Positions 1-5,975 of a DNA stretch of 10,238 nucleotides are shown here, in pieces (the stretch's first letter is position 1; every line of letters begins with the position of its first letter). The notes below the pieces were generated by a model. It ran no database searches. It was not told the origin of the DNA and saw only the letters and a list, made by a program, of their open reading frames with translations. Origin of the DNA: SLRI01 sp964576715 (GTDB lineage Bacteria > Pseudomonadota > Alphaproteobacteria > Geminicoccales > Geminicoccaceae); the NCBI GenBank assembly GCA_964576715.1, contig CAZNWE010000114.1, positions 1 to 10,238 of the forward strand. Reading direction: 5' to 3'. Position numbers and translations under genes: made by a program.

Positions 1-1058
1 AACTGGATGCGACCGTCGTCGTTCTTGTCCTCCCACTGGATGAGGCCGGTCTGCTCCCAGGTGCTGATCCAGTCGGGCCGCTCTTCGTAGAGCAGGCTGC
101 CGTCTGGCGAGCCGACCTCGCCGGGCTGCACCGTGTTCAGCACGTTGAGCCGGGCCATCGCTCCCACGGCCGGCGCCGTGAGGTAGAGGAGGGCGATGAA
201 GACCAGCGCCCAGCCGGCGGACCAGCGGGCATCGGCGACCTTGGGCACGGTGAAGAAGCGGATGATGACGTGCGGCAAACCGGCCGTGCCGATCATCAGC
301 GACATGGTGAACAGCACCATGTTGAGCGTGTTGGTGTGGTGGCCGGTATAGGAGTTGAAGCCGAGGTCGGTGACCACCTGGTCGAGGCGGACGAGCAGCG
401 GCACGCCTTCCTGGACGGTGTTGGCGAACAGGCCCATTGGCGGCAGGAAAGTGCCGGTGATGTTCAAGGAGATGAAGATCGCCGGCACCGTGTAGGCGGT
501 GATCAGCACGCAGTACTGCGCCACCTGGGTGTAGGTGATGCCCTTCATCCCGCCCAAGACGGCATAGACGAAGACGATCGCGGCACCGATGAACAGGCCG
601 GTCGAGGCGTCGACCTCGAGGAAGCGGGCGAAGGTGACGCCGACACCGGTCATCTGGCCGATGACGTAGGTGACCGAGGCGACGATCAGACAGATCACCG
701 CGATGACGCGGGCACTCTGGCTGTAGAAGCGATCGCCGATGAATTCCGGGACCGTGTACTTGCCGAACTTGCGCAAGTACGGGGCGAGGAGGCAGGCGAG
801 CAACACGTAGCCGCCGGTCCAGCCCATCAGGAAGCTGGAATTGTCGTAGCCGACGAAGGCGATGAGGCCGGCCATCGAGATGAAGGAGGCGGCCGACATC
901 CAGTCGGCGGCCGTCGCCATGCCGTTCATGACCGGGTGGACGCCACGTCCGGCGGCGTAGAACTCACCGGTGGTGCCGGCCTTGGCCCAGATGGCGATGG
1001 CGATATAGAGGGCGAAGGAGGCACCGACGACGAGATAGATGAGGGTTTGCTGTTCCAT
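1..1058 (-). CDS. Sodium:solute symporter large subunit, VC_2705 subfamily (partial, 3' end outside window)
   Basis: This is the large subunit of a predicted Na+-coupled inner-membrane transporter of the SSS family, in the subfamily that pairs with a DUF4212 small subunit (ActP-like; acetate or another short carboxylate is a plausible but unproven substrate). About 350 residues are visible and the frame is open to the left edge; the subfamily is usually somewhat under 600 residues. It begins MEQQTLIYLVVG with a first membrane helix at about 6-25. Family landmarks are FYAAGRGVHPVMNGMA (about 33-48), AADWMSAASFISMAGL (about 50-65), the segment around LGGMKGITYTQVAQY (about 168-182) and GTAGLPHVIIRFFTVPK (about 257-273). 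A hydrophilic stretch after residue 300 (NTVQPGEVGS to WEQTGLIQWED) is also typical. The ATG at 1058 follows GGAG by 10 nt and starts 26 nt after the small-subunit stop, so the two are one operon. No frameshift is seen in the visible part. Confidence 0.93.
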   Translation of the reverse strand, partial: MEQQTLIYLVVGASFALYIAIAIWAKAGTTGEFYAAGRGVHPVMNGMATAADWMSAASFISMAGLIAFVGYDNSSFLMGWTGGYVLLACLLAPYLRKFGKYTVPEFIGDRFYSQSARVIAVICLIVASVTYVIGQMTGVGVTFARFLEVDASTGLFIGAAIVFVYAVLGGMKGITYTQVAQYCVLITAYTVPAIFISLNITGTFLPPMGLFANTVQEGVPLLVRLDQVVTDLGFNSYTGHHTNTLNMVLFTMSLMIGTAGLPHVIIRFFTVPKVADARWSAGWALVFIALLYLTAPAVGAMARLNVLNTVQPGEVGSPDGSLLYEERPDWISTWEQTGLIQWEDKNDDGRIQ

Positions 1059-1084
1059 GGTCCGCGTTCTCCGTCAGGGCCGCT

Positions 1085-1345
1085 TTATTCGTCGGCGCCG
1101 TGTTTGCGGTCGAGCGCGTTCATGCGGAACGCGTAGTAGAAGATCAGGACGATGAAGACGAGGATCGATCCCTGCTGGGCGAACCAGAAGCCGAGATCGG
1201 TGCCGCCCACCGCGATGCCCGAGAGCAGCGGGCGGAACAGGATGCCGCCGCCGAACGAGACCAGCGCCCAGACGATCAGCACGTTGCGGATGAGCTTGAG
1301 ATTGGCGGACCAGTAGGCCGCCCCTTCGGTGGTTTCCTGCCGCAT
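1085..1345 (-). CDS. DUF4212 family protein, small subunit of the sodium:solute symporter
   Basis: An 86-residue membrane protein of the DUF4212 family (putative solute:sodium symporter small subunit), which is almost always encoded just before a VC_2705-type symporter, as here. The N-terminal YWSANLKLI (about 11-19) is followed by a first helix at about 20-42 containing FGGGILFRPLL, a short loop with LGFWFAQQGS (51-60), and a second helix at about 59-74 ending in YAFRMNALDRKHG. This order matches the family along its whole length. The ATG at 1345 has a G-run (GGGGGG) 5 nt upstream as ribosome site. Longer reading frames across the same bases do not resemble the family. It presumably sits in the inner membrane with the large subunit and may help its assembly or coupling; that role is inferred from constant co-occurrence. 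Confidence 0.93.
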   Translation of the reverse strand: MRQETTEGAAYWSANLKLIRNVLIVWALVSFGGGILFRPLLSGIAVGGTDLGFWFAQQGSILVFIVLIFYYAFRMNALDRKHGADE

Positions 1346-1377
1346 TTATCCCCCCTGGGAGTGCGTGTTGGCCGTTC

Positions 1378-1403
1378 GGTCGAGAGCGTACTCGCCCTCG
1401 ACC
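1378..1403 (-). promoter_or_regulatory. Strong hairpin in the leader of the symporter operon
   Basis: Read on the minus strand, GGTCGAGGGCG, loop AGTA, then CGCTCTCGACC form an 11-bp stem (10 Watson-Crick pairs and one G-U) with a 4-nt loop. It lies about 33 nt upstream of the DUF4212 start codon. No T-run follows, so it is not a simple intrinsic terminator. It could be an RNA leader element or, as DNA, a dyad operator. The function is unknown. Confidence 0.4.
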
Positions 1404-1524
1404 TCGTTCATCCTTCATAACTTCGCCGCCGGGGCTTGAAACGGGTCTAATGCGCGCAGGCGGCGATGGCTGCACCATGGTGTCCACCAGGCCATAGGTG
1501 CGCCCGATCCGGCCACAACCGCCA

Positions 1525-1553
1525 ATCTCACGAGAAAATTCATTTCAGATCAA
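1525..1553 (-). promoter_or_regulatory. Candidate weak sigma-70-type promoter for the symporter operon
   Basis: On the minus strand TTGATC (1553-1548) is followed after exactly 17 nt by TGAGAT (1530-1525). The -35 match is good and the -10 match poor (3 of 6). An inverted repeat ATCAA-N4-TTGAT (1549-1562) overlaps the -35, so a regulator could bind there. The implied leader would be about 170 nt and would include the hairpin at 1378-1403. This is inferred from sequence only. Confidence 0.2.
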
Positions 1554-1611
1554 TGGGTTGATAGTTAGAGGCGCCGGTGATCGACAGTCGCCGGCGCGGC
1601 GCATGGGCGTT

Positions 1612-1625
1612 TTGCGACAAATCAA
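1612..1625. promoter_or_regulatory. Candidate FixK/FNR-type box
   Basis: The 14-mer TTGCGACAAATCAA fits the FixK2-style consensus TTG(A/C)-N6-(T/G)CAA, and has a full ATCAA right half. It sits in the middle of the divergent region. It would be a reasonable site for oxygen-responsive control of sulfide oxidation or of the transporter, but the left half is imperfect as an FNR half-site and no -10 box is ideally placed (TACATT at 1642-1647 is the nearest plus-strand candidate). Confidence 0.25.
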
Positions 1626-1692
1626 CGCGGCATGTCCGAAATACATTGGCTGCGGCGGCTGGTCGCAATCTGCGGTGGTTGACCGATACCAA

Positions 1693-1708
1693 TTCTATAA
1701 TTTAAGAA
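1693..1708. promoter_or_regulatory. AT-rich palindrome over a consensus -10 before the SQR-like gene
   Basis: A perfect TATAAT (1696-1701) lies within the dyad TTCT-N8-AGAA (1693-1708), in an AT-rich island of otherwise GC-rich DNA about 70 nt before the SQR-like start codon. No good -35 lies 16-18 nt upstream; TTGACC (1679-1684) is only 11 nt away. A dyad over the -10 would suit a repressor. Sulfide-responsive ArsR-type repressors (BigR/SqrR) bind AT-rich dyads near sqr genes, so one is a candidate by analogy only. Confidence 0.3.
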
Positions 1709-1772
1709 ACTGTGTAAGTGTTGATCACGAACAAGCCGCGGCCGGCTGTCGCGGCGCCAAGGGAGGTCGACC

Positions 1773-3149
1773 ATGACCGATCGTCGTCGCCGGGATGCCG
1801 GCAGCGTCATCCGCGCCCTCGCCAGCGGCACCGGGCCCAGCGGCACTAGGCGACGCCGGTTCCTGCAGTACGCCGCCACCGCCGGCCTCGTCGGCGGCGC
1901 CTTCGCCGGGCCGCGCCGCGGCCGGGCCGCCGCGGTCGAGACCACCGCCCGCATCGTCATCGCCGGCGCCGGTGCCGCCGGGCTCGCCACCGCCGCCCGG
2001 CTGAGCAGCCGGCTCGACGGTGCGACGATCACCATCATCGACGGTCGCAAGGCGCACTACTACCAGCCCGGCTTCACCCTGATCGCCGCCGGCCTCAAAC
2101 CCGAAAGCTACGCCACGTCGGCCACCGAGCGCTTCGTGCCGCGCGGCGTCGACTGGATCGAGGAGGCGGTGGCCGAGATCGACCCGGACGGCAATCAGGT
2201 GGTGACCGCGGGCGGCACCCGGGTGGCCTACGACTACCTCGTCGTCGCCACCGGCCTGACGCTGGATTACGCGTCGATCGAGGGCATGTCGGTCGATCTC
2301 ATCGGCAGGAACGGCATCGGCAGCGTCTATGCCGGCCCGGAGGCGGCGAGCCGGACCTTTGCCGAGATGTCCGGCTTCGCCGATACCGGCGGGGTCGGGC
2401 TGTTCATGCGGCCCGAGACCGAGATGAAATGCGCCGGTGCGCCGTTGAAATACACCTTCATCACCGAGGACACCCTCAGCCGGCGCGGCAATCGCGGCAA
2501 GGCCGAGCTGATCTACGCCTGCCCGCAGGCAACCCTCTTCTCGGTGCCGATCGTCGCCGAGAAGCTGCGCATGCTCTACGCCGCGCGCGGCATCGAGACG
2601 CGCGCCGAACACACCCTCAAGGCGATCGACCCGGGCCGCAAGGTGGCGACTTTCGCCACCGCGGCGGGGACCACCGAGATCCCCTTCGACTTCGTCAACG
2701 TCATCCCGCCGATGCGCGCCGCCGACGCGGTCAGGAACAGCCCGCTGCCCTGGCAGGACGGCGCCTGGGCGGGCGACGGCTGGATCGAGGTCGACCGCGG
2801 CAACCTGCGCCACCCCCGCTATCCCAACGTCTTCGCGGTCGGCGATGTCGCCGGCGTGCCCAAGGGGAAGACCGCGGCCAGCGTCAAGTGGCAGGTGCCG
2901 GTCGCCGTCGATCACCTGGTGGCCGACATCGCCGGCACGACCAGCGCTGCCGTCTACAACGGCTACACCTCGTGCCCGCTGATCACCAGGATCGGCCGCG
3001 CCATGCTGGTCGAGTTCGACTACGACAACAACCTGACACCCTCCTTCCCCGGCGTCATCGCCCCCCTCGAGGAGCTCTGGGTGAGCTGGGTGATGAAGGA
3101 GACGGCGCTGAAGCCGACCTACGTCGCGATGCTGCGCGGCCAGGCCTGA
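1773..3149 (+). CDS. Sulfide:quinone oxidoreductase-like FAD flavoprotein with an apparent Tat signal
   Basis: A 458-residue flavoprotein of the SQR / flavocytochrome c sulfide dehydrogenase superfamily, which oxidises sulfide and passes electrons to quinone (or a cytochrome). The FAD-binding fold starts with VIAGAGAAGL (GxGxxG at 65-70); YDYLVVATG (153-161) and NVFAVGDVAG (352-361) are the usual second and third flavin motifs. The three cysteines, in MKCAGAPLK (C220), YACPQ (C250) and GYTSCPL (C401), lie in SQR-like contexts; C220 and C401 are the likely redox pair. The C-terminal 30 residues look amphipathic, as in membrane-attached SQRs. Unusual for a quinone-reducing SQR is the N-terminus: TRRRRFLQ (25-32), a hydrophobic stretch to about 46 and an Ala-rich possible cleavage site near 54, which together look like a twin-arginine export signal. 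The ATG has GGGAGG 7 nt upstream, so this extension is probably real. It is followed after 10 bp by the DUF5368-like gene. The exact SQR type is not assigned. Confidence 0.85.
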   Translation: MTDRRRRDAGSVIRALASGTGPSGTRRRRFLQYAATAGLVGGAFAGPRRGRAAAVETTARIVIAGAGAAGLATAARLSSRLDGATITIIDGRKAHYYQPGFTLIAAGLKPESYATSATERFVPRGVDWIEEAVAEIDPDGNQVVTAGGTRVAYDYLVVATGLTLDYASIEGMSVDLIGRNGIGSVYAGPEAASRTFAEMSGFADTGGVGLFMRPETEMKCAGAPLKYTFITEDTLSRRGNRGKAELIYACPQATLFSVPIVAEKLRMLYAARGIETRAEHTLKAIDPGRKVATFATAAGTTEIPFDFVNVIPPMRAADAVRNSPLPWQDGAWAGDGWIEVDRGNLRHPRYPNVFAVGDVAGVPKGKTAASVKWQVPVAVDHLVADIAGTTSAAVYNGYTSCPLITRIGRAMLVEFDYDNNLTPSFPGVIAPLEELWVSWVMKETALKPTYVAMLRGQA

Positions 3150-3159
3150 GGAGCAGGAG

Positions 3160-3522
3160 ATGCAAGAGCTCGAGATCGGTGTGTTCGTGTCGGTCTTCAT
3201 CGAGATGCTGGGACCGGTGCTGTTCTGGCTCTTGGTGCTGGCCAGCCTCGCGGTCACCATCGCCTTCTTCTGGGTCCTGGTTCGCGACCGCGGCCTCGAC
3301 AGCCGGCGCCTCGTCCGCGCCCAGCTCGTCGGCCTTGCCGGCGGCGTGGCGGCGGTGCTGTTCATGCAGTGGATCACCAATTCCGGATTTGGCGACATCG
3401 GCGGCCCGATCGACCTGATGCTGGTGGCGCTGATCTTCATCCTCGGTGCCATCGGTGCGGCGATTCTCGCCTACACCGTCCAGGCCGTGGTGCTCGGCGA
3501 GCCCGAGCCAGAGCCCATCTGA
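3160..3522 (+). CDS. Small membrane protein, DUF5368-like
   Basis: A 120-residue predicted inner-membrane protein. Helices are visible at about 18-41 (GPVLFWLLVLASLAVTIAFF), 54-73 and 84-112, with a short basic loop RDRGLDSRRLVRAQ (42-55) between the first two and an acidic tail EPEPEP. The order EMLGPVLFW, RAQL, GGPIDLM and GAIGAAILAYTVQ resembles DUF5368 as I remember it, but I could not run a profile search. It starts 10 bp after the SQR-like stop, with GGAG in the gap (GAGGAGCAGGAG before the ATG), so the two are co-transcribed and probably translationally linked. Its role is unknown. Given the partner, it could be a membrane anchor, a quinone-site partner or a sulfur-compound channel; this is inference from neighbourhood only. 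Confidence 0.75.
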   Translation: MQELEIGVFVSVFIEMLGPVLFWLLVLASLAVTIAFFWVLVRDRGLDSRRLVRAQLVGLAGGVAAVLFMQWITNSGFGDIGGPIDLMLVALIFILGAIGAAILAYTVQAVVLGEPEPEPI

Positions 3523-3533
3523 GGCACGCGGCG

Positions 3534-3573
3534 GCAGCGGCCAGGCCGGCTGCTGCAGACCGGGGTAACCCCG
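3534..3573 (+). terminator. GC-rich hairpins after the SQR-like operon (weak terminator candidate)
   Basis: Just after the DUF5368-like stop are two hairpins: GCAGCGG / CCGGCTGC around a 5-nt loop (3534-3553, one bulge) and CGGGG-TAA-CCCCG (3561-3573). Neither is followed by a T-run, so intrinsic termination would be poor, but both could stop exonucleases or help factor-dependent termination. An AT-rich patch follows at about 3658-3710, with an inverted repeat GTAATT / AATTAC (3683-3688 and 3704-3709). It is the likely promoter zone for the next gene, though I cannot fit a clean -35/-10 pair. Confidence 0.25.
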
Positions 3574-3813
3574 CTGGACGCATCGGGAGGACAGAGGCGC
3601 CCGGACGCAGTCGGCGGCATCGTCGGCCGGGCGGCGTGGCCCGGGAGCTCGTGCCGCCGCTTTTTCTACAGGCAATGCGTCGGTAATTTTTACATTTCCA
3701 AACAATTACTTGGCGGCCCTGGCGTGCTATAGGGCGGGGCCAGGTCGCGGGTGCCACGCCAGTTGTTCGTGCATCGACCCGTCGGCCGCCCCTGCCTCAG
3801 CGGAGCGACAGCG

Positions 3814-4590
3814 ATGGGTGACCTCTCGACCCCCCGCCCCCAGATCCCGTTGGCGGCACGCCGCGCCAGCGCCGTCGAGCGGACGCGGCAGCTGCTGAAC
3901 AGGGTGCTCGCGGTCGGCCGACAGGCGGTCGCCCATGTCGACAACGTGCCATCGTTCGCGCGCTTCGCCCGAACCCTCGCACAGGCCGGGCTGACGCCCC
4001 GGACGGTGATCGACATCGGCGTCGCCTACGGCACGCCCTGGCTCTACGAGGCCTATCCCGGGGCCAAGTTCCACCTGGTCGATCCGACGCGCGAGGCGCT
4101 GCCGCACATGCGCGAATGGGCCACCCGGCTCGATGCCGAGGTGCACAACCTCGCCCTTGGCACCGCGCCCGGAACGATGACGATCGCCACGCGCGCGACG
4201 ATCGAGCACGCCTCGCTGCTCGACGTCGCCGACGACGCGGCGATCCGCGACCGCTACACGGTCGAGGTGGCGCGCTTCGATGCCCTGTTCACCACGCTCG
4301 AGCGGTCGGTGCTCTGCAAGATCGATGTCGAGGGGGCCGAGCTCATGGTGCTGCAGGGGATGACGGGCAAGCTCAGGGAAATCGACGTGATCATCGTCGA
4401 GACCTCGATGAACTCGCTCTATGACAACGGCGTCGCCTTTGCCGATATCGTCGCCTTCTGCCGCGACGCCGGATTCTCCTTCGCCGACTTCGTCGGCCTT
4501 TGCCGGCGCCCCTATGACGGTGCCCTGCACCAGATCGACGCGGTCTTCATCCCCGACGACTCGCCGCTGCGGGTCAAGCGCTGGACCTGA
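3814..4590 (+). CDS. FkbM family SAM-dependent methyltransferase
   Basis: A 258-residue class I methyltransferase of the FkbM / Methyltransf_21 family, which usually O-methylates sugars or other hydroxyl groups on glycans, lipids or natural products. The SAM-binding motif I is VIDIGVAYGTPWLYEAYP (about 65-82), followed by the acidic end of strand 2 in FHLVDPTREA. The family signature near the C-terminal half is CKIDVEGAELMVLQGM (about 168-183), then IDVIIVETS. I chose the ATG at 3814 because GGAG lies 9 nt upstream. An in-frame GTG at 3751 would add 21 residues with no ribosome site. Length is normal for the family. The stop codon TGA is immediately followed by the terminal repeat of the element at 4591. 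The substrate cannot be read from sequence. Confidence 0.88.
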   Translation: MGDLSTPRPQIPLAARRASAVERTRQLLNRVLAVGRQAVAHVDNVPSFARFARTLAQAGLTPRTVIDIGVAYGTPWLYEAYPGAKFHLVDPTREALPHMREWATRLDAEVHNLALGTAPGTMTIATRATIEHASLLDVADDAAIRDRYTVEVARFDALFTTLERSVLCKIDVEGAELMVLQGMTGKLREIDVIIVETSMNSLYDNGVAFADIVAFCRDAGFSFADFVGLCRRPYDGALHQIDAVFIPDDSPLRVKRWT

Positions 4591-4845
4591 GAGCCTGTCC
4601 GAGGCGTTTTCCAGGTATTTCAAAAGCTTGGCAGTGAGCAGATGCGAGGAGTTGGTTCGCCGTCGATGCAGAGCATCGTCGGCGAACCAACGACGAAGCA
4701 GGTGCTCCCCTGTGGCGCGGCGGGGCCCCCACAGCCCCGCCGGCTGCCAAGCTCGCCGCCGGTCGGCTGGCGATCGACTCCGGCTTTGTCGCCGGCGGTC
4801 GATCGCCAGCCGATGAAATGCCTAGAAAACGTCTCGGACAGGCGC
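4591..4845. mobile_element. 255-bp MITE-like element with 32-bp terminal inverted repeats and nested hairpins
   Basis: The ends 4591-4622 and 4814-4845 are inverted repeats matching at 28 of 32 positions, starting GAGCCTGTCCGAG on the left and GCGCCTGTCCGAG on the right (read inward). Inside are: a 9-bp perfect pair GCTTGGCAG (4626-4634) / CTGCCAAGC (4744-4752) enclosing two hairpins, one with 19-nt arms and one mismatch (4651-4669 / 4673-4691) and one with perfect 9-bp arms (4718-4726 / 4734-4742); then a perfect 16-bp stem (4763-4778 / 4798-4813) with a further 5-bp stem inside. No transposase frame is present. GAGCCTGTCC-type ends resemble those of IS5-family elements, so I read it as a non-autonomous derivative. 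Target duplication is unclear: TGA on the left and TGC on the right. Lying between convergent genes, it may also end transcription from both sides. Confidence 0.65.
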
Positions 4846-4917
4846 TGCGCCGCCGCCGCGCGGTCGGCACCGGGAATCTGGGCGGGGCCTCGAGGCGAGG
4901 GCTCGAGCGGTAGCCCT

Positions 4918-5658
4918 TCAGCAAGCAGCGTCTGCCCGGCGCACGAGCTGGCGAAGATCGCGGCCGAACGACCCGCTCAGCAGCAGCAGCGCGGTTACCG
5001 CCAGGACCGGTGCCGATGCCGCCAGAGGCGGGGCGAGGCCGGCGACCAGGCAGCACAGCGCCGCCGCGCCGACGACCTTGCGGCCGCGGCTCGCCGGCAG
5101 CGGGCGCGCCAGCGCCGGCCAGAAGCGGCGGCCGACGACGAAGGCCGGACGCAGGAGGCCGATCACCAGGACCCAGGCCCCGACCAGCCCGGCGCCGACC
5201 AGGCACCAGCTGAGCACCACGGTCAGTGCCGTGTCGGCGGCCATGTCGAAGCGCGCGCCGAAGCCACTCGCCTCGCGCCGGCGCCGAGCGAGCCAGCCAT
5301 CGACGCCGTCGAGCAGCAGTGCCGCGGCGGCGATCGCAAAGCTTGTCCAGGACGGCAAGGCCCCCGCCGCATCCGGCGTCAGCGCGACCAAGAGCAGCAG
5401 GGCGACCAGATTGAGCCGGAACAGGGTGACCCAGTTGGCGAGGCCGAAGCGGAACGGCGCGCGGTCGCGGTGAAAATGCCAAACGGTCCCGGTACTGACC
5501 GGGACGACGACCAGGCACCCGGCCCAGAGCGGCAGGCCGGCGACGGCCGCGAGGCCGAGGGCGACGACGATGAGCGCCGCCACGCCCACCGCGTCGGCCG
5601 CGACGCCGGGCCAGACGATCCCGGCAAACGCTCCGGCACTGGAGGCGCGCCTCCGCAT
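4918..5658 (-). CDS. CDP-alcohol phosphatidyltransferase family membrane enzyme
   Basis: A 246-residue inner-membrane enzyme that transfers a phosphatidyl (or similar) group from a CDP-linked donor to an alcohol. The full catalytic signature DG-x2-AR-x8-G-x3-D-x3-D is present: DGWLAR (120-125), G134, D138 and D142, with D117 just before; these aspartates bind the metal. NWVTLFRLNL (75-84) is the usual segment before it. Hydrophobic helices lie at about 22-40, 42-58, 80-95, 103-116, 143-165, 196-212 and 214-229. I chose the ATG at 5658 because AGGAG lies about 11 nt upstream. The same frame stays open to an ATG at 5823, but those 55 residues are not family-like. The acceptor (inositol, glycerol phosphate, serine or another) cannot be told. 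It converges with the methyltransferase gene and diverges from the glycosyltransferase gene. Confidence 0.85.
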   Translation of the reverse strand: MRRRASSAGAFAGIVWPGVAADAVGVAALIVVALGLAAVAGLPLWAGCLVVVPVSTGTVWHFHRDRAPFRFGLANWVTLFRLNLVALLLLVALTPDAAGALPSWTSFAIAAAALLLDGVDGWLARRRREASGFGARFDMAADTALTVVLSWCLVGAGLVGAWVLVIGLLRPAFVVGRRFWPALARPLPASRGRKVVGAAALCCLVAGLAPPLAASAPVLAVTALLLLSGSFGRDLRQLVRRADAAC

Positions 5659-5975
5659 TCGTCCGCTGCTCCTCTCGCGCTCTGCTGCCGCAGGTGCCAC
5701 GGCGCTGCCAACCAGCCACAGTTCCGCCAAGCTGGGGCAAGCTCGCGACAAATCCAGCGGCGGTGGGCGATACGCCTCGGCGGTCAGTTGGCGCAACCGG
5801 CCACCGCCGCTGCGGCCGATCACGGCTCGCGCCCCCGCCCGGCAGGGGGGGTGTCGTTCGGTAGAAATTTGAGCTAGCTATTGCAACCGAAGCGCGATTC
5901 ACCGATACGCGATCCAGTGCGCAAGACGCAACCAGCTGGGCAAGGCGCGATCAACCAGGGGCCAACGGGCCAGGC
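5659..5975. promoter_or_regulatory. Divergent intergenic region (317 bp)
   Basis: No gene is supported here. The region must contain the promoters of the phosphatidyltransferase gene and the glycosyltransferase gene. The only AT-rich patch is about 5861-5886, which includes the palindrome AGCTAGCT and TTGCAA; I could not fit a convincing -35/-10 pair on either strand. A C-run / G-run inverted repeat lies near 5832-5850. The leftward reading frame of the phosphatidyltransferase stays open to 5823 but lacks family sequence. Confidence 0.5.

Larger units (their letters stand above)
1346..1772. promoter_or_regulatory. Divergent intergenic control region (427 bp)
   Basis: No convincing gene is seen here. 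The region separates the minus-strand symporter operon from the plus-strand SQR-like operon, so it must hold both promoters. It is locally AT-richer than the rest of the window (about 1535-1565 and 1685-1725). Separate sites inside it are listed on their own: a leader hairpin, a FixK/FNR-like 14-mer, a weak minus-strand promoter and an AT-rich palindrome over a TATAAT. A 10-bp palindrome CACCATGGTG lies at 1473-1482. A short plus-strand open frame (1498-1776) resembles nothing I know and overlaps the next gene's start, so I leave it out. Confidence 0.7.

Noticed and set aside
270..1136. A 288-codon plus-strand frame over the symporter genes.
   Set aside because: It is antisense to two well-matched membrane genes and has the Asp/Gly/Glu/His-rich composition of a shadow.
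1549..1562. ATCAA-N4-TTGAT as an FNR box.
   Set aside because: The half-sites are in the reverse order of the FNR consensus TTGAT-N4-ATCAA; it remains only a generic dyad.
1679..1701. TTGACC plus TATAAT as a sigma-70 promoter.
   Set aside because: The spacer is only 11 bp, far below the 16-18 bp needed, so the two hexamers cannot serve as one promoter.
1725..3452. A 575-codon open frame on the minus strand across the SQR-like gene and its neighbour.
   Set aside because: It is antisense to a clear flavoprotein with good ribosome site and motifs, is rich in Arg/Gly/Asp/Ala, matches no family and arises from GC-rich third positions.
3711..3727. TGGCGG...TGCT upstream of the FkbM gene as a sigma-54 promoter.
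   Set aside because: The GG and GC dinucleotides are 12 bp apart instead of 10, so the -24/-12 spacing fails.
4574..5902. Long open frames on both strands (442 codons minus, 411 codons plus) spanning the MITE-like element and the phosphatidyltransferase gene.
   Set aside because: They run through the inverted repeats and over the phosphatidyltransferase catalytic motif in the wrong frames, and have no recognisable domains.
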